NCBI RefSeq assembly: GCF_000744815.1
Contig: NZ_JQMQ01000005.1
Coordinates: forward strand, 3,108,055-3,172,054
Source: Phaeacidiphilus oryzae TH49
Lineage (GTDB): Bacteria; Actinomycetota; Actinomycetes; Streptomycetales; Streptomycetaceae
DNA length: 64,000 nucleotides
Direction of reading: 5' to 3'
Shown here: positions 1 to 7,932 of the stretch, piece by piece
Numbering within the stretch: position 1 is the first letter of the stretch
Layout: each line of letters starts with the position of its first letter
Notes under the pieces: generated by a model
Told to the model about the DNA's origin: nothing
Seen by the model: the letters and a program-made list of their open reading frames with translations, nothing else
The model's database searches: none
Made by a program: the position numbers and the translations under genes

Positions 1-308
1 GGGCGACCGGAGGGCTCCACCGAGCCTCCGCGATACGGCGGCCACGGCCGGACGGAGGGCCCCGGCGCGGGGGGCTGGGCCTTCGCAGGCGGAGAGGCCG
101 CAGCGTTCGCGGCGACCCCTCGGCGCGACACCGGGGGCCAGGCATGGGCCGGGGATGACGACGGCAACGACGGCGGCGCCCCCGGAGCGGACGGAGTGGA
201 GGTCGGCGGCGGTTGGCAGGCCAGCAGGGGGGACGGCAGCGGCGTCGGGGGCCCTGCCGGAGGCGGCACCGAGGGGGCGGCCGGCGGGCCGGAACCGAGC
301 GCGCGCCG
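1..308. other. Left-edge stretch without a convincing gene
   Basis: The first 308 bases are very GC-rich. One forward frame stays open from the edge and encodes Gly/Ala/Asp-rich low-complexity sequence, which could be the tail of a disordered protein whose start lies outside the window. I see no domain, ribosome-binding site or clear stop that would define a gene. Nothing else was found here. Confidence 0.3.
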
Positions 309-536
309 GTGCCGGAGGCGCGCATCGTGCCGGGGTTTCCGGCGATCCGCGCCGGCGGGGGGCGGCATCGGATGCCCGCGGCGCTGCGCCGGCGGCCGGG
401 GCCCGTGGCCGCGGGACTGCTGGTCGCGGCGGCCACCCTCAGCGCCGGAGCGCTCCGCTCCGCGAGCTCCCCCGCGTCACATCTGTCCGCCGCGCCACTC
501 GCCACTCAATGTCCCCGCGTTCACTCTCCCGAGTGA
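309..536 (+). pseudogene. Remnant of an SAF/CpaB-like (RcpC) protein N-terminus
   Basis: From a GTG at 309 the frame gives an Arg-rich start, then PAALRRRPGPVAAGLLVAAA, a basic stretch leading into one hydrophobic segment. This is the way SAF-domain (CpaB/RcpC-like) proteins found next to mscL in streptomycetes begin. After about residue 55 the frame runs into unrelated sequence and stops at 536, so the SAF domain itself is absent. I infer a truncated relic, probably from a deletion just upstream of mscL. The family call rests on remembered N-terminal resemblance and synteny. It could also be chance coding in a GC-rich spacer. Confidence 0.35.
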
Positions 537-625
537 GCCGATGATCAGGGAATTCACCAGGACCTTCGGTCAATTGGTACGGTCCTGCCCGACTCGTACC
601 CATCTATTCCTCTGAAGGCGGGGCC

Positions 626-1090
626 ATGAACGGCTTCAAGAAGTTCCTGATGCGCGGCAACGTCCTCGACCTCGCGGTCGCGGTCGTCATCGGCGCGGCA
701 TTCACCAACATCGTCAACGCGCTGGTGAAGGGCGTGATCAACCCGATCGTCGGGGCCTTCGGCACCACGGACCTGACGAACTACAAGTCCTGCCTGTCGG
801 GTTCCTGCACCCAGGCCAAGGACGGCACCGTCACCCACGGCATCTACATCCTGTGGGGCGACGTGGTCAGCGCCGCGCTGTCGTTCCTGATCACCGCCGC
901 GGTGGTGTACTTCCTCTTCGTGCTGCCGATGAACCGGCTGATGGCCCGCTACATGAAGCCCGCCGAGGTGGTGGAGGAGAAGCCGGTCGAGGCGGAGATC
1001 CCGGCCCAGGCCACCGCGGACTCGCGGGAGATCGCCCTGCTGGCGGAGATCCGCGACCTGCTGGAGGCGCAGCGCAACGGTCAGCGCTGA
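626..1090 (+). CDS. mscL: Large-conductance mechanosensitive channel MscL
   Basis: MscL forms a homopentameric pore in the plasma membrane that opens under membrane tension and releases solutes during hypo-osmotic shock. The 154-residue product has the diagnostic N-terminus GFKKFLMRGNVLDLAVAVVI, which is the amphipathic S1 helix running into TM1. An extracellular loop with two cysteines (around residues 53 and 58) follows, then TM2 near residues 80-105 and a Glu-rich C-terminal helix. Length is normal for the family. An AAGG-type ribosome-binding site precedes the ATG. The gene stands alone on the plus strand; the next genes are on the opposite strand. Confidence 0.97.
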   Translation: MNGFKKFLMRGNVLDLAVAVVIGAAFTNIVNALVKGVINPIVGAFGTTDLTNYKSCLSGSCTQAKDGTVTHGIYILWGDVVSAALSFLITAAVVYFLFVLPMNRLMARYMKPAEVVEEKPVEAEIPAQATADSREIALLAEIRDLLEAQRNGQR

Positions 1091-1162
1091 GGCGCGGGGC
1101 ACCCGTGGCCGTATCGCCCGTGACACCGGTCACACCGGCGACGCCGCTGACGCCGTGCCGGC

Positions 1163-1393
1163 TCAGTCGCCGTGGTGCGGGGGCCGCTCCCGCAGATACC
1201 AGTCCAGCGAGTCGTCCCGCCCCGCCGAGGACGGCCGCTCGCCCCAGCCGCGGTCGGTGTCGTCGGCCGAGACGGCGCTGAGCGGATCGTCGAAGACGAT
1301 CCGCTCAGCGCGTCGGCCGTCGCCGCTCTGCGGCTTCCTGCCCTTGTTTTCGTTTTCGTCGTTGCCGTCGTTCTTGTCGTTCGTCTGATCCAC
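1163..1393 (-). CDS. Small acidic conserved hypothetical protein downstream of hrdD
   Basis: The GTG start at 1393 is favoured because a perfect GGAGGT sits six bases upstream; an in-frame TTG at 1432 lacks one. The 76-residue product is highly hydrophilic: an Asn/Asp/Lys-rich head, a central ERIVFDDPLSAVSADDTDRG segment and a C-terminal WYLRERPPHHGD. I recall similar short proteins as conserved hypotheticals in streptomycetes, but their function is unknown. It lies 55 bases downstream of the hrdD stop on the same strand and may share its transcript. An exact 16-bp inverted repeat falls inside the coding region (see separate entry). Confidence 0.7.
   Translation of the reverse strand: MDQTNDKNDGNDENENKGRKPQSGDGRRAERIVFDDPLSAVSADDTDRGWGERPSSAGRDDSLDWYLRERPPHHGD
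1275..1311. repeat. Perfect hairpin inside a coding sequence
   Basis: Arms CGCTGAGCGGATCGTC and GACGATCCGCTCAGCG are exact reverse complements of 16 bases, separated by GAA; one further G-C pair extends the stem to 17. The hairpin covers codons for the ERIVFDDPLSA part of the small protein. There is no T-run on either side, so a classical intrinsic terminator is not obvious. It could attenuate read-through from either direction or be a chance result of codon choice. Confidence 0.8.
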
Positions 1394-1448
1394 GAGACCA
1401 CCTCCAGCGCCGCACCCCGTCGGGCGGCTCAAGGGTACGTCCGACCGG

Positions 1449-2444
1449 TCAGGCCGCTTCGAAGCCGGCGTGGTCGGCGATCTTGCGGAGCTCCGCCAGG
1501 GCGTGCTTCTCGATCTGGCGGATCCGCTCGCGGGTCAGGCCGTGCTGCTTGCCGACCTCGGTCAGGGTGCGCTCGCGGCCGTCCTCCATCCCGTAGCGGG
1601 AGCGGATGATGGACGCGGTCCGCTCGTCGAGCCGGTCGATCAGCGTCTCCAGCTCCTGGCGGCGCATCATCACCATCACCGCGTCCTCGGGGGACTCGGC
1701 TCCGGTGTCCTCGACCAGGTCGCCGAACTGGGTCTCGCCCTCGTCGTCCACGGTCATGTTGAGGCTGACCGGGTCGCGGGCCCAGTCCAGGACGTCCTTC
1801 ACGCGCTCCGGCGTGGAGTTGAGCTCGGCGGCCACCTCCGCCGGCTCCGGGTCCCGGCCCAGCTGCTTGTTCAGCTCACGCTGCACCTTGCGGATCCGTC
1901 CCAGCTCCTCGACCAGGTGGACGGGGAGGCGGATGGTGCGGGACTGGTCCGCTATGGAGCGGGTGATGGCCTGGCGGATCCACCAGGTCGCGTAGGTCGA
2001 GAACTTGAACCCCTTGCGGTAGTCGAACTTCTCGACCGCCCGCACCAGGCCCGCGTTGCCCTCCTGGATGAGGTCGAGCAGCGGCAGACCGCTGCGCGGG
2101 TACCGGCGGGCGACCGCGACGACCAGCCGGAGGTTGGAGCGGATGAAGACGTCCTTCGCCCGCTCGGCGTCCTCCGCCAGAGCCCGCAGTTCATCCTCCG
2201 TGACCCCGCCGGGCAGGCCGGCCGCCTTCTCGCTGCCCTCGGCCAGCCCGTCCAGCAGGTGCTGGGCGAACACGCCGGCCTCTATCCGCAGCGACAGCTC
2301 GACCTCTTCGGCGGCGTCCAGCAGAGGGGTACGGGCGATCTCGTCGAGGTACATGCCGACGAGGTCGCGGTCTGCATCGGCGTTGGTCGGCCTGGCGGTG
2401 CTGGCCCGGTCCGCCCTCTCACGAACGACTGCACGGGTCGCCAT
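1449..2444 (-). CDS. hrdD: RNA polymerase sigma factor HrdD (sigma-70 group 2)
   Basis: This 331-residue protein is a non-essential principal-like sigma factor that directs core RNA polymerase to housekeeping-type promoters. It starts MATRAVVRERADRAS and lacks the long acidic N-terminus of HrdB. Region 1.2 is DLVGMYLDEIARTPLL, region 2 includes IRSNLRLVVAVARRYPRSGL and the -10 reading YATWWIRQAITRSIADQSRT, and region 4 ends in TLTEVGKQHGLTRERIRQIE. The ATG at 2444 has a GGGAG site; the frame stays open upstream but without a site. Order and sequence match HrdD better than HrdA or HrdC as I remember them. A SigR-type promoter lies upstream. Confidence 0.93.
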   Translation of the reverse strand: MATRAVVRERADRASTARPTNADADRDLVGMYLDEIARTPLLDAAEEVELSLRIEAGVFAQHLLDGLAEGSEKAAGLPGGVTEDELRALAEDAERAKDVFIRSNLRLVVAVARRYPRSGLPLLDLIQEGNAGLVRAVEKFDYRKGFKFSTYATWWIRQAITRSIADQSRTIRLPVHLVEELGRIRKVQRELNKQLGRDPEPAEVAAELNSTPERVKDVLDWARDPVSLNMTVDDEGETQFGDLVEDTGAESPEDAVMVMMRRQELETLIDRLDERTASIIRSRYGMEDGRERTLTEVGKQHGLTRERIRQIEKHALAELRKIADHAGFEAA

Positions 2445-2539
2445 ACGTACTCCCTCGCTCGAAAACCGGATCTTCCAAGAAGTGGGTGCTTCCGGAGCGG
2501 CCCGGGGGGCGGAGCCCTCCAGCCCGTTCATAACGATCC

Positions 2540-2566
2540 AACGAGCAGATTCCGGACATCATTCCC
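2540..2566 (-). promoter_or_regulatory. SigR-type promoter of hrdD
   Basis: Read on the minus strand, GGGAAT is followed by exactly 18 bases and then GTT. This matches the disulfide-stress sigma factor SigR consensus (GGAAT-N18-GTT). It lies about 95 bases upstream of the hrdD ATG. hrdD is a known SigR target in Streptomyces coelicolor, so the promoter would couple HrdD supply to thiol-oxidative stress. Confidence 0.8.
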
Positions 2567-2646
2567 AAGGCGATCACATTTATCTTCGACTTGGTGTACG
2601 CTGCGCGCTTTCGCCCCGGCTCCGCACCGAACGTGATCAAACGCAC

Positions 2647-2714
2647 TCAGGGGGAGACGGGGCGGGCCCGCCGCGTTCCACGCGGTCCGGTACGCCTGCC
2701 CTGTCTCCCCCTGA
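2647..2714 (-). terminator. Strong hairpin terminator after gntP
   Basis: The arms at 2647-2666 and 2695-2714 pair over 20 bases with only two G-U wobbles (TCAGGGGGAGACGGGGCGGG on the left). The loop holds a second small hairpin, CCGCG-TTCCA-CGCGG. It sits 45 bases beyond the gntP stop and upstream of the hrdD promoter, so it should separate the two transcripts. No long U-run is present, as is common for actinomycete terminators. Confidence 0.75.
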
Positions 2715-2758
2715 GAACACAGCCGGGGGGCTTTTGGTTCCCTCTGGGTCGGTGTGTC

Positions 2759-4156
2759 CTACACCACCAGGCCGAGCAGCAGGATGATCACGATCGCGAC
2801 CACCGAGATGATCGTCTCCATCACCGACCAGGTCTTCAGGGTGTCCTTCACGGACATTCCGAAGTACCCCTTCACCAGCCAGAAGCCGGCGTCGTTGACG
2901 TGCGAGAAGAAGAGCGATCCGGCGCCGACGGCGAGCACCAGCAGGGCCGTGTGGGGACCGCTCATCCCGGCCGCCAGCGGCGAGACGATACCGGCGGCGG
3001 TGATGGTGGCCACGGTGGCGGAGCCGGTGGTGATCCGGATCAGCACGGCGACCAGCCAGGCCAGCAGCAGGGCGGAGAAGTGGAGGTGGACCGCCCAGTC
3101 CGAGATCATCTTGCTGATCCCGATGTCGACCAGGGCCTGCTTGAAGCCGCCGCCCGCGCCGACGATGAGGACGATGCCGGCGATCGGGCCGAGGGAGTGC
3201 TCCACCACCTCGCTGATCCGGCCGCGGGTGAAGCCCGCCGGGCGGCCGAGGGTGAACATCGCCAGCAGGACCGCGAGCAGCAGCGCGGTCAGCGGCGCAC
3301 CAAGGAAGTCGAAGGTGCTGCGGAAGGCGTTGTGGCCGTTGCTGTCGAGGACGTCGGCGAGCGCCTTGCCCAGCATCAGGACGACCGGGAGCAGCACGGT
3401 GCAGATGGTGGCGCCGAAGCTGGGGCGCCTGGCCGGGGCGTCGCCCTCCTCGGCACGCTCGTCGGCGGTGGTGGCCAGCGCGGCCGGCGGGGTGGCGACG
3501 GCCCAGCGGTCGGCGAACCGGCTGAAGACCGGCCCGGCGATGATCACGGTCGGGATGGCGACGACCAGGCCGAGGGCGATGGTGGTGCCGAGGTCGGCGT
3601 GGATCGAGGAGATCGCGGCCAGCGGGCCGGGGTGCGGCGGGATGAGGCCGTGCAGCACGGAGAGGCCGGCCAGGGCCGGGATGCCGACCCGCAGCATCGA
3701 GTAGTTGCCGCGGCGGACCACCAGCACGACCACCGGGATCAGCATGACGATGCCGATCTCGAAGAAGAGCGGCAGCCCGATCAGGGCCGCGATCAGCGCC
3801 ATCGCCCACGGGATGGTCCGCTTCGAGGAGCGGGCCAGGATGGTGTCGACGATCTGGTCGGCGCCGCCGGAGTCGGCGAGCAGCCGGCCGAGTATCGCGC
3901 CCAGCGCGATCAGCACGCCGGTGGAGGCGACGGTCGCGCCCAGTCCGCTGGCGAAGCTGTCGAAGACGTTGGCCAGCGGGACGCCTGCGACCAGGGTCAT
4001 CACGCCGGTGCCGACGGTCAGGGCCAGGAACGGGTGCAGCTTCAGCCAGCCGATGACGGCGATGATCACTGCGAAGCCGGCCAGCGCGGCGATGATCAGC
4101 TGGGTGTGGTTGTGGGAAGCGGGCGGCGCCGTGGCCGCGTCCGCCAGCAACCTCAT
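2759..4156 (-). CDS. gntP: GntP-family gluconate:H+ symporter
   Basis: The 465-residue integral membrane protein belongs to the GntP permease family, which imports gluconate or related sugar acids with protons. It shows about 12-14 hydrophobic segments. Family landmarks include IALGAILGRLLADSGGADQI, GLPLFFEIGIVMLIPVVV and LSVLHGLIPPHPGPLAAISS. A cytoplasmic loop near residues 245-265 is Ala/Glu-rich. The start at MRLLADAAT is preferred over an upstream GTG because the extra 32 residues look like untranslated leader. It is divergent from a FadR-type regulator that most likely controls it. The gluconate kinase usually found with this pair is not adjacent. Confidence 0.92.
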   Translation of the reverse strand: MRLLADAATAPPASHNHTQLIIAALAGFAVIIAVIGWLKLHPFLALTVGTGVMTLVAGVPLANVFDSFASGLGATVASTGVLIALGAILGRLLADSGGADQIVDTILARSSKRTIPWAMALIAALIGLPLFFEIGIVMLIPVVVLVVRRGNYSMLRVGIPALAGLSVLHGLIPPHPGPLAAISSIHADLGTTIALGLVVAIPTVIIAGPVFSRFADRWAVATPPAALATTADERAEEGDAPARRPSFGATICTVLLPVVLMLGKALADVLDSNGHNAFRSTFDFLGAPLTALLLAVLLAMFTLGRPAGFTRGRISEVVEHSLGPIAGIVLIVGAGGGFKQALVDIGISKMISDWAVHLHFSALLLAWLVAVLIRITTGSATVATITAAGIVSPLAAGMSGPHTALLVLAVGAGSLFFSHVNDAGFWLVKGYFGMSVKDTLKTWSVMETIISVVAIVIILLLGLVV

Positions 4157-4358
4157 GCTGCTAGCTCTCACGTCAACTCTCCGTTGAGTCTCCCGGCCCG
4201 ATGCGCCGGCGGGGTCTGTGCGGGCCCTGTGGTTCACGAGGGCCGCATGCACTATACGGTCGATAAGTAGTACGTATTCAAGTGTTTAGGGCGTGAACGT
4301 AGTATGTAGCCCGTCACAGCGGTGTGGATGCGTGAGTGCGAAGAGGCGGTCACCTGAG
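4157..4358. promoter_or_regulatory. Divergent control region of gntP and its regulator
   Basis: About 200 bases separate the two divergent genes. The centre (4251-4310) is clearly less GC-rich than its surroundings and holds several short, imperfect dyads: ATACG/CGTAT arms at 4254 and 4273, a TACGTA palindrome at 4271-4276, and TTCA/TGAA arms at 4278 and 4294. It is the natural place for the GntR operator and both promoters. I cannot single out one operator with certainty. Confidence 0.45.
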
Positions 4359-5099
4359 ATGAGCGGCAGCGGCAGCGGCGGCAACGGCGGCGTCGGCGCG
4401 GGCCCCCAGGGCCTGCACGGCAAGGTGCTCTCCACCCTCGGCCCGGCGATAGTCGGCGGGGAGATCCCGGCCGGCACGGTGCTGCGCGCGGAGGAGCTGG
4501 CCGAGCGCTACGGGGTCTCCCGGACGGTGGTCCGGGAGGCCGTGCGGGTGCTGGAGTCAATGCGGCTGGTCGGCATCCGGCGCCGGGTCGGGATCACCGT
4601 CGCGGCGCGCGAGGAGTGGGACGTCTTCGCCCCCGAGGTGATCGCCTGGCGGCTGGAGGGGGCCGACCGGCCGCGGCAGTTGAGATCGCTGACGGTGCTG
4701 CGCTCGGCGGTGGAGCCGATGGCGGCGGAGCTGGCGGCGCGGCATGCGAGCGCGGAGCAGGCGGGGCGGCTGACCGGGCTCGCGATCGACCTGGCGTCCA
4801 CGGCCAAGGCCGGGGACCTCCGCGCCTTCCTCGGCCACGACATGGAGTTCCACCGGCTGCTCCTGACCGCCTCCGGCAATGAGATGTTCGCCCGGCTGGG
4901 AGATGTGGTGGCGGCGGTGCTGACCGGGCGCACCGAACACCATCTGATGCCGGCGCATCCGGCGCCGGAGGCGGTGACCTGGCATATCGCGGTGGCGGAG
5001 GCGGTCCGCTGCGGGGAGCCCGCGGCCGCCCGCGAGGCGATGAGCTCGATCGTCTCCCGCGCGATGGACGAGCTCGCCGAGCTGGACGAGCCCAGCTGA
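4359..5099 (+). CDS. gntR: GntR/FadR-family transcriptional regulator of gluconate use
   Basis: The 246-residue protein has an N-terminal winged helix (roughly 20-90) with the recognition-helix region AEELAERYGVSRTVVREAVR. An all-helical FCD domain (105-235) follows, where HDMEFHRLLLTASGNEMFAR and a later histidine would form the metal/ligand pocket. Such proteins repress gluconate genes and release DNA on binding the sugar acid or its phosphate. It is divergent from gntP, which supports that role. The start is either ATG 4359 or an in-frame GTG at 4332; neither has a strong ribosome-binding site. A Gly/Ser-rich head precedes the winged helix. Confidence 0.88.
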   Translation: MSGSGSGGNGGVGAGPQGLHGKVLSTLGPAIVGGEIPAGTVLRAEELAERYGVSRTVVREAVRVLESMRLVGIRRRVGITVAAREEWDVFAPEVIAWRLEGADRPRQLRSLTVLRSAVEPMAAELAARHASAEQAGRLTGLAIDLASTAKAGDLRAFLGHDMEFHRLLLTASGNEMFARLGDVVAAVLTGRTEHHLMPAHPAPEAVTWHIAVAEAVRCGEPAAAREAMSSIVSRAMDELAELDEPS

Positions 5100-5122
5100 C
5101 CGGCGGCGGCCTGGGGCGGACG

Positions 5123-5144
5123 GCGCAGTTCCCCGCGCCCCTGG
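5123..5144. repeat. Interspersed GC-rich repeat, copy 1
   Basis: A 22-base sequence beginning GCGCAGTTCCCCGCGCCCCT occurs here and again at 57145-57166. In both copies it is followed a few bases later by CCCTTCGGG. It resembles the short interspersed elements scattered between genes in Streptomyces chromosomes. It lies between convergent genes, where it may act in transcript ends. Confidence 0.6.
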
Positions 5145-5207
5145 GGCGGCCCTTCGGGCCTGCCTTCGGGCCGCCGGGGCGGCCACCGGGGCGGTCGGCG
5201 GGGCGGG

Positions 5208-6401
5208 CTACTGGCGCGGGGGGAGGTTGCGCGGGCGGGCGAAGCGGACGGTCTCGGAGAAGGGGTCGTCGGTGGTGGGGGCGGGGTCCTCGCGGAGGGG
5301 GGTGAGGTCCTCGTCGTCGTCACCGGCCTCGGGGTACCGCACCGCGCGGGCGGTGACCGCCACCGCGAGGCCGGTCACGACGCCGAGGACGACCGTCGCG
5401 GGGATCGCCGACCCGGCGGCGGCCGGCAGCGCGGTGGCCGGCTGCTTGGTGCTCTGGGCGAGAGCGGTGAGGACCGCCACCACCAGGTTGGCCACCAGGA
5501 CCGCCGCGACCGCGAGGTAACACGCCCGCCAGGCGCCGCGGCGTACCTGCCGGGTCGCCAGCAGCCGGAGGAGGATCCAGACCAGGGCGGACTGGACGAG
5601 GAGCCACAGCGCCAGGCTCACCCAGTCCCGCCAGGAGGCGCCGCTCAGGTGCCAGGTCCAGGTCCCGGGGAAGGCGACGTGCTGGACCAGCGGCGCCCAG
5701 CTGCTGTCCGGCAGCTTCCGCTCGACGGTCTGGTTGCCTGCGGCCAGGCAGGCGAGGGCGACCAGGGCGCCGACCCAGGCGATCCAGCGGGCCTGCCGTG
5801 GGTGGTAGCCGACCCCCTCCTCGGGGTCGGGGTCCGGGGCCACGTACTCCTCGGGTTCGGAGGAGAGCGCGAAGAGCCGGCCGAGCACGGCGAAGACCAC
5901 CGCGGCGACCAGGGCGAGGACCGCGGCCACCGGGCTGCCCACGCCGATCTGGTCGGCGAGGGCGGTCAGGGTCTGGCCGGTGTGGCCGCCGTAGGCCAGC
6001 AGCACCGCCGAGCCCGCCAGCGCGAGGACGCCCGTGCCCAGGGCGACGCCCCACGCGGCGAGGAAGGAGGTGAACCAGCGCCCACGGGTCGGCGGAACGA
6101 TTCTGCCGAGCAGCAGCAGTCCCAGCAGCAGGAGGAGGACGGCTCCCCCGTAGCGCGACCACTCGCCGAGGCTCAGCAGGCCGGTCCGGGCCTGCGCCGA
6201 CACCAGTGCGTTGTACGGGAGTTGGGAGCTGTGGGTGCCGGCGTGGAACCACACGGTGACCCATAGCGAGGACTGTCGCGGCAGGCCGTGGTAGCCGCCG
6301 GCGAGCTTCGCCGCCATCGAGGGTGTGCAGATGGTCCAGAGAAGTCCGGCGTAGACCGCTGTCGCGGCAAATACCGGTATCCAAAGGCGTTTCCAGGACA
6401 T
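5208..6401 (-). CDS. Multi-pass membrane protein of unknown function
   Basis: I do not recognise a named family. The 397-residue product begins MSWKRLWIPVFAATAVYAGL and has about eight hydrophobic segments spread over residues 8-350, with a charged loop EEYVAPDPDPEEGVGYHP near the middle and a long acidic C-terminal tail. The ATG at 6401 has a GGGGAA site seven bases upstream. It ends a minus-strand pair: the GT2/GtrA gene stops only 54 bases upstream, so the two are probably co-transcribed. A role in making or moving an envelope glycolipid is plausible from context only. Confidence 0.7.
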   Translation of the reverse strand: MSWKRLWIPVFAATAVYAGLLWTICTPSMAAKLAGGYHGLPRQSSLWVTVWFHAGTHSSQLPYNALVSAQARTGLLSLGEWSRYGGAVLLLLLGLLLLGRIVPPTRGRWFTSFLAAWGVALGTGVLALAGSAVLLAYGGHTGQTLTALADQIGVGSPVAAVLALVAAVVFAVLGRLFALSSEPEEYVAPDPDPEEGVGYHPRQARWIAWVGALVALACLAAGNQTVERKLPDSSWAPLVQHVAFPGTWTWHLSGASWRDWVSLALWLLVQSALVWILLRLLATRQVRRGAWRACYLAVAAVLVANLVVAVLTALAQSTKQPATALPAAAGSAIPATVVLGVVTGLAVAVTARAVRYPEAGDDDEDLTPLREDPAPTTDDPFSETVRFARPRNLPPRQ

Positions 6402-6454
6402 TGCGGTTCCCCTTTCGGCGGGCACGCCGCCCGAGCGTAGAGGGGAACCGTGAT

Positions 6455-7720
6455 TCAGGAAACCTCGGCGGCCTTTCCGCCGCCTGCTCCGGCCCGCTGC
6501 GCACTCCTCCTCGGATGGAAGATCCATACCCGCATGAGGAGGAAACGCACCACGGTGGAAAGGGCGTTGGCGCCGAAGAGGGTCCCCAGGTCGACCAGCC
6601 GGCCCGGCCGATGGACGCTCGCGTGCACGACGGCCAGCGCGGCCTCGGAGACCACCAGGCCGATCAGAAAGGCGATCAGGCCTTCCAGTTGGTGGCGTAG
6701 CGCGTCCTTGGTGCCGGTGATACCGAAGGTGAATCGGCGATTCGCGGCGGTGTTGGCAATCGCGCACAGGAAGAGCGAGACGGCGTTCGCCAGCCAGGCC
6801 GGGGAAATCTGGCGGAGCAGTAGATAGAGGACGAGATAGGCGAGGGTGGACAGCACGCCGACCGCGACGAAGGCCGGTAGTTGGCGGCGGAGGCCGGTGG
6901 TGGCGGAGGCCGGTGTGCGGGCGGCCACCGGGACGGTGGGACCGCCGGTGCCCCGGAGGACGCGGCCGGCGACCCGGACCATCCCCTTGAGGTCGTCGAG
7001 GACGGTGCGGACGATGTCGACCCGGGAGTCCGGGTCGTCCACCCAGTCGACCGGGACCTCGTGGATGCGGAGCCCGGTGCGCTCGGCGAGGAGCAGGAGT
7101 TCGGTGTCGAAGAACCAGGCCTCGTCCTCCACGCCGGTCAGCAGCGCCTTGGCCACCTCGGTGCGGGCGGCCTTGAACCCGCACTGGGCGTCGGTGAACC
7201 TGGCCGCCATGGTGGTGCGCAGCAGGAGGTTGTAGGTGCGGGAGATGAACTCCCGCTTGGGGCCCCGGACCACCGCCGAACCGCGGTGGAGGCGGGAGCC
7301 GATGGCCAGGTCGCTGTGGCCGGAGAGCAGCGGGGCGACCAGCGGCAGGAAGGCGTCGAGCCCGGTGGAGAGGTCGACGTCCATATAGGAGACGACGTCG
7401 GCGTCGGACTCGCTCCACACCTTGCGCAGCGCGCGGCCGCGGCCCTTGAGGTCGAGGTGGACCGCGCGGACCTCGGGCAGCTCGTCGGCGAGCCGGCAGG
7501 CGGCCTTCCAGGTGCCGTCCACCGAGGCGTTGTCGGCGACGGTGATCCGGAAGCGGTACGGGAAGGTCTGCTTGAGGTAGGTGTGCAGCCGCCGGACGCT
7601 GGCGTCGAGGACGTGCTCCTCGTTGTAGACCGGCACGACGATCTCGACCAGGTGGTCGCCGGCGGGGGGCCCGGGGACCGCCGCCGGGGAGCCGGCCAGG
7701 AGTGTGGGGTTGCTGCTCAT
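6455..7720 (-). CDS. GT2 glycosyltransferase fused to a GtrA-like membrane domain
   Basis: The N-terminal 240 residues are a GT-A glycosyltransferase of the dolichyl-phosphate mannose/glucose synthase type: LVEIVVPVYNEEHVLDASVR, then the metal/nucleotide motif YMDVDLSTGL and the QCGFKA-DEAWFFDTELL segment. It should transfer a sugar from a nucleotide donor to polyprenyl phosphate on the inner membrane face. Residues about 285-410 form a four-helix GtrA-like domain, thought to help flip polyprenyl-linked sugars. The fusion combines donor synthesis and translocation. The start is ATG 7720 or GTG 7738; neither has a good site. It is followed by a membrane protein in the same operon. Confidence 0.9.
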   Translation of the reverse strand: MSSNPTLLAGSPAAVPGPPAGDHLVEIVVPVYNEEHVLDASVRRLHTYLKQTFPYRFRITVADNASVDGTWKAACRLADELPEVRAVHLDLKGRGRALRKVWSESDADVVSYMDVDLSTGLDAFLPLVAPLLSGHSDLAIGSRLHRGSAVVRGPKREFISRTYNLLLRTTMAARFTDAQCGFKAARTEVAKALLTGVEDEAWFFDTELLLLAERTGLRIHEVPVDWVDDPDSRVDIVRTVLDDLKGMVRVAGRVLRGTGGPTVPVAARTPASATTGLRRQLPAFVAVGVLSTLAYLVLYLLLRQISPAWLANAVSLFLCAIANTAANRRFTFGITGTKDALRHQLEGLIAFLIGLVVSEAALAVVHASVHRPGRLVDLGTLFGANALSTVVRFLLMRVWIFHPRRSAQRAGAGGGKAAEVS

Positions 7721-7932
7721 GACGACAAACGTGGCCACTGAGGCTGTGGCTGACCTGTGCTGGGCGTAGGGCGGGACTGAGACTGCGGGCCGACCGCCGG
7801 CGGCGGGGAACCCTTCCCAGGGATGACCTGGACTCCCCCTTCGGCAGGTGGGGGCACCGCCCGGCGGATGCGTACCCTGGATCGGCGGCGGGCGCCCGCG
7901 GGGCGCGGGGGGCCGAAGGGGGATCGCGGGTC

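Noticed and set aside
2591-4270. A 559-codon plus-strand frame opposite gntP
   Set aside because: It is antisense to a clear permease. Its product is His/Gln/Asp/Arg-rich low-complexity sequence typical of shadows of hydrophobic GC-rich genes.
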